From: Salibacterium aidingense DSM 18341
GTDB taxonomy: Bacteria; Bacillota; Bacilli; Bacillales; Marinococcaceae
Length of the DNA: 64,000 bases
Assembly: GCF_000429685.1 (NCBI RefSeq)
Contig: NZ_KE386940.1
Coordinates: forward strand, 1 to 64,000
Direction: 5' to 3'
Positions 1 through 8,362 of the stretch are shown here, in pieces; position 1 is the stretch's first letter, and each line of letters opens with the position of its first letter. Under the pieces are notes generated by a model. It had not been told where the DNA came from. It made no database searches and worked only from the letters and a program-made list of their open reading frames with translations. A program made the translations under genes and the position numbers.

Positions 1-290
1 AACTGATTTACAACCGCAAGCGTATCCACAGTACCCTGAACTATTTGACCCCGGTGCAGTATTATAAACAGCAGGTTCTGCGGAGTCGAGCGCCCGTAGA
101 AACCTCCTAATGCAGGCAGGAGAATACTTTTTTCCTTAACCACCGCTCTAGATGATAGAGCGGATGGGTCAAGCGGTTTGAGCTTGACGCTTCCGCGGCA
201 TCATCTATCCTGACAGGTGGGAAAAAAAGCCTGCGTCCGTTCCGTTTTATAACGGACAAATCATAAAAAAAGGTGTCTACTTTCTTGACA
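1..290 (+). mobile_element. Right end of an IS3-family insertion sequence (left part outside window)
   Basis: The first 110 bases encode the extreme C-terminus of an IS3/IS150-type transposase. About 180 bases further on, the sequence GGTGTCTACTTTCTTGACA (272-290) resembles the terminal inverted repeat of this IS group and ends in the CA dinucleotide typical of IS3 right ends. Between them, a G/C-rich segment at 130-230 contains local inverted repeats but no gene. The element is cut by the window edge, so the left end, orfA and target duplication cannot be seen. The exact right boundary is an inference from the CA end. Confidence 0.7.
3..110 (+). CDS. IS3-family transposase orfB, C-terminal fragment
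   Basis: The frame is open from the window edge and ends in TAA at 108-110. It gives 35 residues with the hallmark tail of IS3-family integrase cores: YNRKRIHSTLNYLTPVQYY. The Y-N-x-x-R-x-H-S-x-L-x-Y-x-(T/S)-P motif follows the catalytic DDE glutamate in these enzymes. Only the tail is present, so activity of the full element cannot be judged. Family assignment rests on this motif and on the terminal repeat downstream. Confidence 0.75.
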   Translation: MIYNRKRIHSTLNYLTPVQYYKQQVLRSRAPVETS

Positions 291-430
291 TAGATCCAAT
301 TGTTCACCTACGCACGCATGGCTGGAGTGAAAGACGTTCCTTTTTTCATTAAACAGCCTCCGCGAAAATAATAAAGATTTTGGGAGGGGGACCCAACATT
401 ACGGGCTCCCCCTGTTTTGTGTGCAGCCGG

Positions 431-609
431 CGGACATATAATCCGTTATTTCCTCTATTTTCCCCTTTTTGAAGAAGGATATGGACATTTATTCCGTTAT
501 TTCCCGTTTTTAAGGAGAAATCAGCTGTCATTTCGTCCAATAGAGGAACAAATGTCCGAACAGCCGCCGGATATCCCATTTTCCCAATGATTAACGGAAT
601 ATATGTCCG
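431..609. repeat. Dispersed palindromic repeat, family A copy 1 (long form)
   Basis: The outer arms CGGACATATAATCCGTTA (431-448) and TAACGGAATATATGTCCG (592-609) are complementary with one mismatch. An inner pair is formed by GGACATTTATTCCGTTATTT near 482 and AATAGAGGAACAAATGTCCG near 540. The segment between the inner arms shares a block of the form TTTTAAGGnnAAATCAGC with copy 2 (13013), so the loop is conserved as well as the stems. It fills most of the gap between the IS end and the sigma gene. Related copies lie at 13013, 24426, 49840 and 54710. Confidence 0.85.
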
Positions 610-716
610 CTTAAAGAGCTACGTCCAAAGTTAAAATAAGATTTTAAAAACATGGGACTATTTTTTTATTCGTAACGTTACATAGGTAGAACAAACAACA
701 AAAGGGGGTAAGGCAC

Positions 717-1253
717 ATGACCGGCGAAGAGTCGATTGAACTCGCCCGAAGCGGGAATAAAGAAGCATTTCACACCATCGTTCATACCTATTATCAAACC
801 GTGCAGCGGTTCGCCTACCAGATTGGCGTCCGCCCGGAAGATATAGACGATGTGACACAGGAAGTGTTTCTGAGAGTATACCGGTCGCTCCGCTCCTATT
901 CCGGCGGAACATTTACGACCTGGCTTTATTCGATTACGTTAAACACCGCACGGGATTTGATGAGAAAGCAGAAGCGGCAGAACCGCAAGATAGAAAAAAT
1001 GAGAGAGACCACTCCGAATCATACGTATGAAACCTTGAATGTCAGCGAAGAAGCCATGGAATTGCATGATTTGATCCGCGGGTTGGATGAAAAATACCGA
1101 ATCCCGCTCGTTCTGCATTATTTTCATCACCAGACCTATGCAGAAATCAGTGAGGTGACCGGTACCTCGGAGTCCGGGGTGAAGTCGCAGGTGATGCGGG
1201 CGAAGAAAAAACTAAAATATCAGATAGAAAAGGAGGGTGTGTCCAATGAGTAA
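717..1253 (+). CDS. ECF-type RNA polymerase sigma factor
   Basis: This 178-residue protein has the two-domain layout of extracytoplasmic-function sigma factors. Region 2 (about 10-85) contains D-D-V-T-Q-E-V-F-L-R-V and TFTTWLYSITLNTARD, and region 4 (about 120-170) contains the helix-turn-helix YAEISEVTGTSESGVKSQV. The ATG follows a good AAAGGGGG site. The next gene overlaps by 8 bp and encodes a membrane protein, the usual sigma/anti-sigma arrangement. A perfect 10-bp palindrome GTAACGTTAC lies 36 bp upstream (672-681) and may belong to an autoregulated promoter, although no standard -10 is evident. It does not match one B. subtilis ECF factor clearly, so no symbol is given. Confidence 0.9.
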   Translation: MTGEESIELARSGNKEAFHTIVHTYYQTVQRFAYQIGVRPEDIDDVTQEVFLRVYRSLRSYSGGTFTTWLYSITLNTARDLMRKQKRQNRKIEKMRETTPNHTYETLNVSEEAMELHDLIRGLDEKYRIPLVLHYFHHQTYAEISEVTGTSESGVKSQVMRAKKKLKYQIEKEGVSNE

Positions 1254-2496
1254 GTCGTTTGAAGAACGTATGAAAGAGCTCGAAGATGGCTACAACCGTA
1301 TGCCGGATTCTATCTCCCCGGATCAGATTATTCAAGGCGTGGAACAGAAATCCAAGAAAAAATCGTACTGGAAGCGTATCTATACGTTCGGCGGCGGTAT
1401 TCTTGCTGCCGGCATTGCCACGCTTCTTGTGATGAGTCAGCCGGGAATGGCTCCGGGATCGGGTAACTCCAATTCTGAACCAGGCTCAGACTCGGATGGG
1501 CAAGCACCTTCAGCAGAAACGGAAGAAGATCCGGCTGAAGAAACAGAAGAGGAAGAAACACCCGAACTCACAGAGGAAAAGGCGTTTCAACTTATGGCCG
1601 ATTATGAGGAATCCTTCACCTCGCTGATAAATGAAACAGATAGTCAGAAAGTAGAGTCCTACCAAACGACTGATGAAGTGCGGCAGCATTTTGAGGGCGT
1701 TATGTCTGAAGACTTGGCATCGTGGATGACCGACTCCTACTTTAGAGAGGAGGCAGACGGGGTATATGTAATTGCTAAAGATGCGCCGACCTGGCTTCAG
1801 GAAGATCAACCATTTGAACTCGAAGAAGAATCAGAAGGCCATGTCCGGATTGTGCAGGAACGTAACAATAATCTGCTCGGACATGTAGAGATGATTTACC
1901 ACGCCGCCTATGTTGACGGCCAATGGATGGTGGATGAGATCGAGACGAATGAACTTGAGGATAGTAATAGCCCTGGAGATAATGCAGATGGTCATCAACA
2001 GGAGGTGGCAGAAGCTGCCCAGTCTGTGGTGGATTATCTTGTCAGCCAGGATATGCCCCGTCTTGCCGAGCTGGTTCATCCGGAAAAAGGGGTCCTTTTC
2101 TCTCCCTATGTCCATGTGGAAGAAGATGATGCTCAAGTATTGCAGGCCGGAGAAATAGAGAATTTCTTCCAGGATGAAGAGCAATATGTGTGGGGTACCC
2201 AGGATGGAAGTGGCCGCACGATAGAGATGACGCCGAGTGAATACTACGAAGAATATATCTATGAGGCCGACCTGTCCGATCCGGATGAAATTAACGTCGA
2301 AGAAATAGAAGAGCGCAGCACGATGACCAATAACATCAAGGATGTCTTTCCAGAAGCAACGGTGGTGGAATACTACATCGAAGGCTCGGGAGAAAATGCA
2401 GAAATGAGCTGGTCCGCACTGAATATCGTAATGGAGCAGGATGAGAACGGTGAGTGGAAAGTAGTCGCCATTGTTCATGACGAGTGGACGATATAG
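1246..2496 (+). CDS. Membrane-anchored anti-sigma factor-like protein
   Basis: ATG 1246 is chosen over a GTG at 1237 because AAAAGGAGG ends 9 bases before it. The protein is 416 residues long: a short cytoplasmic N-terminus (about 1-40), one transmembrane segment (about 42-62, YTFGGGILAAGIATLLVM), a very acidic low-complexity linker (Glu/Asp/Ser/Pro, about 70-110) and a large extracellular region of about 300 residues in two halves, resembling a tandem NTF2-like or stress-sensor ectodomain. Position, overlap with the sigma gene and topology fit an anti-sigma factor that holds the sigma factor at the membrane. The cytoplasmic tail is short and no zinc-binding HxxxCxxC motif is seen, so it is not a ZAS-type anti-sigma. 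The role is inferred from context. Confidence 0.75.
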   Translation: MSKSFEERMKELEDGYNRMPDSISPDQIIQGVEQKSKKKSYWKRIYTFGGGILAAGIATLLVMSQPGMAPGSGNSNSEPGSDSDGQAPSAETEEDPAEETEEEETPELTEEKAFQLMADYEESFTSLINETDSQKVESYQTTDEVRQHFEGVMSEDLASWMTDSYFREEADGVYVIAKDAPTWLQEDQPFELEEESEGHVRIVQERNNNLLGHVEMIYHAAYVDGQWMVDEIETNELEDSNSPGDNADGHQQEVAEAAQSVVDYLVSQDMPRLAELVHPEKGVLFSPYVHVEEDDAQVLQAGEIENFFQDEEQYVWGTQDGSGRTIEMTPSEYYEEYIYEADLSDPDEINVEEIEERSTMTNNIKDVFPEATVVEYYIEGSGENAEMSWSALNIVMEQDENGEWKVVAIVHDEWTI

Positions 2497-2570
2497 AATA
2501 AAAGGGTGTTAGGCGCACACCTCCCCCTTTTCCAGTAAAGAATAACGGCAGGGGTATTAACGGCCGGCAT

Positions 2571-2609
2571 AGAAGGCATCCGTCTGCAGGTGGATGCCTT
2601 CTGCTTTTT
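2571..2609 (+). terminator. Rho-independent terminator of the sigma/anti-sigma unit
   Basis: A perfect 11-bp stem AGAAGGCATCC / GGATGCCTTCT (2571-2581, 2592-2602) with a 10-base loop is followed by GCTTTTT. It lies 75 bp after the anti-sigma stop codon and before the lipoprotein gene. Confidence 0.85.
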
Positions 2610-2641
2610 AACAAAAGAAAGACATAGCGAGGTGGTATTTC

Positions 2642-3127
2642 ATGGCCGACATACTTAGAAAAAGAAGGAAAGCTTCATATCTTTTAAGTCTGTTTATTAC
2701 TTTTGTTCTCCTGTCAGCATGTGGAGAATCCGGCGAATCCAATAACAGATCATTAAATTATGGACAGCTACTTGCAGAGGAAAGTACTGGTGGTGCCCCT
2801 AACCTTGAAGTTTATCGTGTTTTCGAACAAGGAGAATTTGAAGAGAAATGGGAGTATTTTAAATTGTCAACTACCATGCCATCTGTTGATTGGGAAGAAT
2901 CCGCTGTTCTTTTCATAGCAACTAATGAATCAAGTAGTTGCCCTATAGAAATAGAAACAATTGACATTAATTCTAGCAACAAGGCGATTCATTTTCAAAT
3001 AGAAGATATTAGTGGGTTTTGTAATGATGATGCAAATCCAAAAACATTTGTAATTGAAATGGAACGGAGTGTTATAGAAGAGACGGAACAGATAAAGCTC
3101 GGAGCCGAAACTGCAGAAATACAATAG
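2642..3127 (+). CDS. Small secreted lipoprotein of unknown function
   Basis: 161 residues. The N-terminus has a basic cluster (RKRRK), a hydrophobic segment and the lipobox LLSAC with the acylated cysteine at residue 27. The mature part is acidic and about 130 residues long, with two further cysteines (in SSSCPIE and GFCND) that could form a disulfide outside the membrane. The base composition is more AT-rich than the neighbours, a hint of separate origin. It stands alone between a terminator and a repeat. Start: ATG after GAGGTGG at normal distance. I do not recognise the family. Confidence 0.75.
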   Translation: MADILRKRRKASYLLSLFITFVLLSACGESGESNNRSLNYGQLLAEESTGGAPNLEVYRVFEQGEFEEKWEYFKLSTTMPSVDWEESAVLFIATNESSSCPIEIETIDINSSNKAIHFQIEDISGFCNDDANPKTFVIEMERSVIEETEQIKLGAETAEIQ

Positions 3128-3217
3128 CGGTAAAAAAGGCGGCCAACTTGGAGGTTTATTTTTGAAGTAAATTATATTCATTTAGAAGATAAGAAAGTAT
3201 AAATTTCGGACGTTTTC

Positions 3218-3337
3218 AAGAACCAGCTTCGGCGCCCAGCCGCTCGGGGTTTTCCCGTGCGATTTCGGGCAGCAGGCTGCCCTGCGCGGCCAGTCCAGAA
3301 CTTGTTGCGGCTGCCCAGGGCGCTTGCACTTTTCATA
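3218..3337. repeat. Dispersed intergenic repeat, family B copy 1
   Basis: A G/C-rich block of about 115 bp contains CAGCTTCGGCGCCCAGC at one end and GGGCGCTTGCACTTTTCAT at the other. Both ends match the second copy near 63160 (CAGCTCTGGCGTCCCGA and GGGCGCTTGTGCTTTTCTT). From memory this resembles a widespread Bacillaceae intergenic repeat that starts with AGCTCCGGCGCC and ends with GGCGCTTGCGCTTT. It fills the gap between the lipoprotein and the convergent DUF421 gene. No gene is seen in it. Confidence 0.7.
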
Positions 3338-3416
3338 ATACCGAATTTCATTCAATTATGATGCTATTGAGAATAAAATAGTATAGGGCAGAAGGGCTCC
3401 CGTTGTCAGGCAGCCT

Positions 3417-4106
3417 CTATTTCGTTTGGGCTGCATCGATATACAACGAGCCATCTCGTTGAAGTTCCGCATAGAATATTTCTGAAATACTGGAGAATCC
3501 AGCCTGGTTAACCTGTTGCTGGACCCACTCTTCACTGAGTTCCAGTTTGGCAAGGTTGGGTTGATGCAGGACTCCGTCGGAAATGACTTTTGTGGGAAGG
3601 TAGTCTGGTTTTGGCGGAGCAGCAGGGTGAACATCCTGCTTCACGGCAGGCTGCTGGTTTTCTTTTTTCATAACGGAAAGGTTCCCATCTGTTTCTAAAA
3701 CGGCAAATGCTACCTCCGATACAGAAAACGCATTTTTCTGCCGGAGCAGGGCTTTTAGCGCGTCCACATCCAGCCGCACCCGCTGCAGTGCCTCTTTTAG
3801 AATTCGACCGTTTTGGATCAGAATCACTGGATCCCCTTCGAGGACCTGGCGTGCTTTCTGGGATCGAATATCGATAAATCCCATGACAATCGTGAGCGCC
3901 GCCCAGGCCGTCAAGGCGGTCAAGCCGTTTCTCAGGCTGAAGGTCTCGCTGGCAATGAGATCCGCAGTAATTGAACCGATGGTGATGCCGGAAACAAAAT
4001 TGAAAAATGTTAACTGCCGCAACTCTTTCCGCCCCATCAATCTGGTGAGCAGCAGCAGGGCGAGAAAAGCACAGACGACACGGAGAAGTACTTCTGAGAC
4101 AGACAA
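3417..4106 (-). CDS. DUF421 membrane protein (YetF/YrbG family)
   Basis: 229 residues: two or three transmembrane helices in the first 80 residues, then the family's soluble C-terminal domain (about 90-225). Recognisable blocks are LLLTRLMGRKELRQLTFFNF and G-I-T-I-G-S near the N-terminus, and DPVILIQNGRILKEAL in the middle. The start is probably TTG at 4106, with AAAGGAG upstream on the minus strand and no nearby ATG. The family is common in Bacillus, often in sporulating cells; its biochemical function is unknown. It appears monocistronic. Confidence 0.85.
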   Translation of the reverse strand: MSVSEVLLRVVCAFLALLLLTRLMGRKELRQLTFFNFVSGITIGSITADLIASETFSLRNGLTALTAWAALTIVMGFIDIRSQKARQVLEGDPVILIQNGRILKEALQRVRLDVDALKALLRQKNAFSVSEVAFAVLETDGNLSVMKKENQQPAVKQDVHPAAPPKPDYLPTKVISDGVLHQPNLAKLELSEEWVQQQVNQAGFSSISEIFYAELQRDGSLYIDAAQTK

Positions 4107-4194
4107 AAAAACCGCTCCTTTTTTCCCTTAGTCTGTCTTATTCTATTGAATCCATGCAGGGGGCTGGAAAAAATATAGAGACTTTTCCCATCGA

Positions 4195-5172
4195 TTAATT
4201 GCTACCACTGCTGGAAGCAGATGCAGATGCGGCGCTGGCTGCGGTGATGGTCGCTATCATGGCGGCCTGCTGTGCCTGAAGAATAGACTCCAGTGACGTA
4301 TAAAGGCTTGTTTCTGCAAGTCCGGCATGATCCAGCTTTTCACTGACGAAAAAACTGCCGGCAATGAGGACGTTCATATCTTTGTTCCATTTAAAATGTT
4401 TGATCCCATTTAGCTGCTCGTACATATCGTGAATCTCAGCGATATCCACTTGTTCGGCTGGAAGCAAAGCCAGCATGCCAATCATGGGGTAATACATTGT
4501 TTTCGGCCGGATTCCTGCGTTTTTAAAAGCATCATGAACTTCTACAGTACGATGGACAAGCTGCTGGGGATTCTCCTGGCTTCCCATGGATAAGATGTGG
4601 CTTAAAAACTGAAGGTCATTTCCTTTCTTCAGTCCCTGCCTGCTTAATGCGTCGTAACAGGATTCGATCCGCTGAATCATGTCGTTTTGCTCTTCCAGCG
4701 CCAGCAGCACGGCGAGCGGATAATCCCCCGTCCCTGTCAAAAAAGGATGCTCCTTTTTCATCTCCTGATAGAGCGCCATCGCTCTTTTTGCGGTATCCTC
4801 TGCCGGGGATTCTTCATTTAAAAGGGTGGATGCCGCAATATACGTTGAAGTACCGCTTTTGAACTTCTCTTTTTTGAGGGTTTGGTAGACGTCGAACAGC
4901 TTCGGTATTTTGGTTTCGGGCTCGTCAAAGCTCACATCCAGCATGGCGGCCATGGTAAACCTTGGATGGGAGCGCATGGAAGAGAAGAGCCCGGCCTGTT
5001 TTTTTAACTCCTCCGCCACGTTTAAGAACGGATGTACCTTTACTTCTTTTCCTTTCATGACATACATGGAGGCTGTTGTCATGATAATCTTGTTATCAAA
5101 TACTTTCCACTTCATTGCTTTTTTCAGTGTTTCATACGTATCCACGTACTGATTAATCTTTGCTTCACTCAA
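4195..5172 (-). CDS. DUF4003 family protein
   Basis: 325 residues, predicted cytoplasmic and mostly helical. Repeating units of the form YQTLKKEKFKSGTSTYIAAS and YQEMKKEHPFLTGTGDYPLA are typical of DUF4003, an uncharacterised Firmicutes family. The C-terminus is Ala/Ser-rich (about 300-325) and likely disordered. The start appears to be TTG at 5172 (LSEAKINQY) behind AGAGGGG. It lies 87 bp downstream of sdaAA on the same strand, so read-through from the serine deaminase genes is possible. No catalytic motif is visible. Confidence 0.8.
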   Translation of the reverse strand: MSEAKINQYVDTYETLKKAMKWKVFDNKIIMTTASMYVMKGKEVKVHPFLNVAEELKKQAGLFSSMRSHPRFTMAAMLDVSFDEPETKIPKLFDVYQTLKKEKFKSGTSTYIAASTLLNEESPAEDTAKRAMALYQEMKKEHPFLTGTGDYPLAVLLALEEQNDMIQRIESCYDALSRQGLKKGNDLQFLSHILSMGSQENPQQLVHRTVEVHDAFKNAGIRPKTMYYPMIGMLALLPAEQVDIAEIHDMYEQLNGIKHFKWNKDMNVLIAGSFFVSEKLDHAGLAETSLYTSLESILQAQQAAMIATITAASAASASASSSGSN

Positions 5173-5259
5173 CCTTCGAGCCCCTCTCTAGTTTCTTTCT
5201 TATCATCTACGAATTATTTTATATTTTGTTTCATTGAATGGATAGGAGAGGAGATTTTT

Positions 5260-6138
5260 TTACCCTCTTCCAAAAATATTGTCCATCATCGCTTTTCCTG
5301 TTGGAGTCTGGGCGAGGCCGCCTCTCGCTGTTTCCTTGTAATCGGAGGACATCGCATTTCCAATGTCAAACATCGTTGTAATGACTTCATCGGCAGGGAT
5401 CACACTTTTCATTCCTGCCCGTGCCATATCGGCGGCGGTTAAGGCGGTGACGGCGCCAAACCCGTTTCGGACAATACAGGGAACTTCGACCAGGCCGGCA
5501 ACGGGATCGCATATCAGGCCAAGCATATTTTTAAGTGACATCCCGACGGCATGGGACACTTCCCTTGGAGAGGCGTCATTTAATTCAGCGATCGCGCCAG
5601 CAGCCATGCCGACGGCGGAACCGATTTCGGCCTGACAGCCGCCTTCTGCCCCGGAAACAAAGGAGTTGTTGGCAATCACATATCCTAATGCTCCGGCACA
5701 AAAAAGTCCCTGGACCATTTTCTCGTCGGGCCATTGGTGTCTTTCCTGGGCGCTGACAAATACTCCTGGAATGACACCGCACGATCCCGCGGTCGGGGTG
5801 GCTACAATCTTTCCCATAGAAGCATTTACTTCGGAAACGGCAAGGGCATACGTCATCGCTTTGGCAGCATGTTCGCCGGCAATAGGATCATGGGAAGCGG
5901 TATAATGCCTGACGCGCTGCGCATCTTTTCCGGTTAAGCCGTTTTTGGAGGTGGTATCCTCGGTCAAGCCTTTGCGGACAGCGTTTTTCATCACCCCGTA
6001 TAGGTCTTTCATTTGGGAAAACTCTTCCGTCGGAGTGCGGCCCGTTTCGGAAGATTGTTCTTCTATCATTAAGTCGGCGATCGATTTATTTTCCTGCTCC
6101 CCCAGTGTTACCAATTCTTCGATGGTTTGAAATCTCAT
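5260..6138 (-). CDS. sdaAA: L-serine ammonia-lyase, iron-sulfur, alpha subunit
   Basis: 292 residues, the usual length for SdaAA. With the beta subunit it converts L-serine to pyruvate and ammonia in the cytoplasm using an oxygen-labile [4Fe-4S] cluster. Cluster and active-site blocks are visible: VATPTAGSCGVIPG, GAEGGCQAEIGSA and LICDPVAGLVEVPC. The ATG overlaps the sdaAB stop codon (ATGA), so the subunits are translationally coupled, and AAAGGGGG precedes it. This is the normal Bacillus order, beta before alpha. Confidence 0.95.
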   Translation of the reverse strand: MRFQTIEELVTLGEQENKSIADLMIEEQSSETGRTPTEEFSQMKDLYGVMKNAVRKGLTEDTTSKNGLTGKDAQRVRHYTASHDPIAGEHAAKAMTYALAVSEVNASMGKIVATPTAGSCGVIPGVFVSAQERHQWPDEKMVQGLFCAGALGYVIANNSFVSGAEGGCQAEIGSAVGMAAGAIAELNDASPREVSHAVGMSLKNMLGLICDPVAGLVEVPCIVRNGFGAVTALTAADMARAGMKSVIPADEVITTMFDIGNAMSSDYKETARGGLAQTPTGKAMMDNIFGRG

Positions 6139-6815
6139 GAGAGGACCCCCTTTGTTATATCCACCTTCCGTACGCTTTCCGTCCCTGAAACGCTGCCTAT
6201 TTTAGAAACGACTTCTTCCGGAAGGGGATCATCTATTTCCATCACCATCATGGCTTCGCCGCTTCGACCTTTCCGATCGACTTCCATGTGGCTGATATTG
6301 ACCTGTTTTTCCCACAACAGCCCGCTAATTTCAGCAACCATTCCCGGCCGGTCCCGGTACGTAATCACTAAGGTGGGGTACAGCCCTGTGAAGGAAACGT
6401 CAAACCCGTTTATATTTACAATCTGCACATTTCCGCCTCCGATTGAAGAGCCCGTGACGTTCAGGTGCCGGCTGGCGGCGCTTAAACAGAGCCGGGCTGT
6501 GTTGGGATGCAGATGGGAACCAGTCTCTTTGGAAAAGATAAGGTTGATGCCATTGTTTTTAGCAATATTCAGCGAATTTGGAATTTTTTTATCGTCGGTA
6601 TCGAAGTTAAGCAGACCTCCGGCTACCGCAATATCTGTCCCATGTCCTTGATATGTTTCTGCAAACGAACCGTAAAACGTGACAGCTGCTTTCTCGGGCT
6701 GTTTTCCAAATAATTGCCTTGCTATTCTTCCCAGACGTACGGCCCCGGCGGTATGGGAACTGGATGGACCAACCATCGCAGGCCCAATGATGGAGAACAC
6801 GTCTTTAAATTTCAT
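6135..6815 (-). CDS. sdaAB: L-serine ammonia-lyase, iron-sulfur, beta subunit
   Basis: 226 residues from ATG 6815; an in-frame GTG nine bases earlier is less likely because GAGGTG is well spaced only for the ATG. The N-terminal beta-domain contains the diagnostic IGPAMVGPSSSHTAGAVRLG, and a C-terminal ACT domain (about 150-220, from YPTLVITYRDRPGMVAEISG) may bind serine or another ligand. It overlaps sdaAA by 4 bp. The regulator gene upstream is on the same strand about 107 bp away, so a regulator-sdaAB-sdaAA transcript is possible. Confidence 0.95.
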   Translation of the reverse strand: MKFKDVFSIIGPAMVGPSSSHTAGAVRLGRIARQLFGKQPEKAAVTFYGSFAETYQGHGTDIAVAGGLLNFDTDDKKIPNSLNIAKNNGINLIFSKETGSHLHPNTARLCLSAASRHLNVTGSSIGGGNVQIVNINGFDVSFTGLYPTLVITYRDRPGMVAEISGLLWEKQVNISHMEVDRKGRSGEAMMVMEIDDPLPEEVVSKIGSVSGTESVRKVDITKGVLS

Positions 6816-6922
6816 GCCCTTCACCTCACTTACGTATTATTTTATGTGTCATTCCCTGTACCGGCAAGTCTCTTAAATGTCTATAAATCATGGAGGCAGC
6901 ATTTCCACCTTTGCGGCAGGGG

Positions 6923-8254
6923 TTAGTTTTGGGAAAGAATAGAAATCCGATATATCTGTCTGGGTCTTCCTTTAGAGGCCGCTTTTTCTTCGCCGATGAT
7001 TTCGATGAGCCCGGCATCCATCCATTTCACTAAGATCCGGTGCACGCTTCGTAAGGTAATTCCTAAGACGCCGGCGAGTTCATGGGCCGTATAATCAGTT
7101 TTACCGAGGCGGTCCACCTGAGCCAGGAGTTTATTCATATAAACGGCAGACATGCCGGCGGAGCGAGCCCTTTCCATCAACTCGGAATTTTTTATTGATA
7201 AGTCATACACGACAGGGTGCGTCATTTCTACCGGACCAATGACACTTTTATCTTCCCGGACAATAAAACACGTATTGCCGCCAAATTCCTGAGACTGTCC
7301 GAGAGCCAGCCGGGCGTTTGTCCCGGCGTTGGTGGCCGAGCGTCCAAATCCAATGCCGATGCTCAGCGGTACCCCAGCAGTTGTCTGGATATCATTTAAC
7401 AGCGGCATAAATTTATATCCTCTCGTTTCCCGCTCGAAAATGCCGCGGGTCGTGAAAAACACATACTCTTCTCCTACATCGACTAAATGGCCGTCCAATT
7501 GTTTGACATAATCAAGCAGCATCCGTTGGATCTCTAATTTTAATTTCTGTGCTTCATGTTCAAGAGGACCGTTTCCTGTATGGTCTTTCAGGTGGTCAAC
7601 TTTTATCAGTCCGACCACGATTTGAGATTCTTTGTTCCGTCTTGTTTCTGTTGCTAACAGCGCACGCTCCAATGCAATCATAATATCCTGATGGGTGGGG
7701 ATGACCCATTCGTTGGGAACATTCATCCTCGTTAAATGCTCCGCCACGGACTTTATACTGGTTAAAGCCGCTGAAGTGATGCCCTGGTCGAACAAGCTTT
7801 TATGAAATGCTGCTATTTCCAGGGGAGAAGCAGAGGATACACCGTTGAAAGGATAGATAGTAAAATCCGTATGGTCCAGATCATACATAATCTCTTCCAC
7901 ATATTCTTTGGAAAGCATGTCGATGGAAAGGTTCTGCAGGCCGTCTGCGTTCTTTACGCGCGACAACGACCGGTAAATTCCTGTGCTCAACGGAATATAA
8001 TGGGCGGACACATCAATCTCTGTTTTGTTATTGGTTTGATGATACGTGTAATAGTCGGAAAAGAGCAGAATTTCGACCCGGCTTCCTAAGGCAGAGGCCG
8101 GTTCCGCCGCTTCCTCTTCCTTTTCACAAGGCTTTAAATAAGGGGAGAACGATGGGAAATAGCTTAGCGCAGCCTTTACATGTTCAAGAATCACTTCCGG
8201 GCCGATCACTCCGATGGATACACTTTCCTGAGAAGAATAGTTATGAACAGACAT
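6923..8254 (-). CDS. Transcriptional regulator with degenerate cyclase-like core and C-terminal HTH
   Basis: 443 residues, ATG preceded by AGGAGGAG. The N-terminal half (1-200) is an alpha/beta region without a motif I can name. The middle part (about 220-350) has the strand pattern of a GGDEF/cyclase-III-like fold (IVVGLIKVDHL, GVPLSIGIGFGRSATNA, NARLALGQSQEFGGN) but no GGDEF signature. The last 75 residues form a winged helix: YTAHELAGVLGITLRSVHRI, then KWMDAGLIEI and GRPRQIYRIS. It is divergent from the SDR gene at 8492 and runs ahead of sdaAB, so it may control either. A 26-bp inverted repeat (8337-8362) in the divergent gap is a plausible operator. Ligand and targets are unknown. Confidence 0.65.
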   Translation of the reverse strand: MSVHNYSSQESVSIGVIGPEVILEHVKAALSYFPSFSPYLKPCEKEEEAAEPASALGSRVEILLFSDYYTYHQTNNKTEIDVSAHYIPLSTGIYRSLSRVKNADGLQNLSIDMLSKEYVEEIMYDLDHTDFTIYPFNGVSSASPLEIAAFHKSLFDQGITSAALTSIKSVAEHLTRMNVPNEWVIPTHQDIMIALERALLATETRRNKESQIVVGLIKVDHLKDHTGNGPLEHEAQKLKLEIQRMLLDYVKQLDGHLVDVGEEYVFFTTRGIFERETRGYKFMPLLNDIQTTAGVPLSIGIGFGRSATNAGTNARLALGQSQEFGGNTCFIVREDKSVIGPVEMTHPVVYDLSIKNSELMERARSAGMSAVYMNKLLAQVDRLGKTDYTAHELAGVLGITLRSVHRILVKWMDAGLIEIIGEEKAASKGRPRQIYRISILSQN

Positions 8255-8336
8255 AGGTTTCTCCTCCTATACGCGGTAAACTATCTTTTATTATAAACAC
8301 ACTTCGTGGTGCAGGCATATCTTTTGCCGGTATTTT

Positions 8337-8362
8337 AAAGACATATTATAGACGTTGTCTTT
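8337..8362. promoter_or_regulatory. Inverted repeat in divergent intergenic region, candidate operator
   Basis: AAAGACA (8337-8343) and TGTCTTT (8356-8362) are perfectly complementary across a 12-base spacer. They sit between the divergent regulator (starts 8254) and the SDR gene (starts 8492). Position and symmetry suggest a binding site for the adjacent HTH regulator. No -35/-10 pair could be assigned with confidence. Confidence 0.35.

Noticed and set aside
377-415. GC-rich hairpin GGGGGACCC / GGGCTCCCCC after the IS end
   Set aside because: A bulged stem with only a weak T-tract and no gene upstream that needs it; could be a terminator remnant, but support is thin.
349-579. 76-codon minus-strand ORF
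   Set aside because: It is a translation of repeat family A copy 1. Similar peptides appear opposite copies 2 and 3, which shows repeat homology rather than a protein family; no ribosome site.
1831-2478. 215-codon ORF opposite the anti-sigma gene
   Set aside because: Long only because the sense gene is rich in GAA/GAT codons, which gives open TTC/ATC frames on the other strand.
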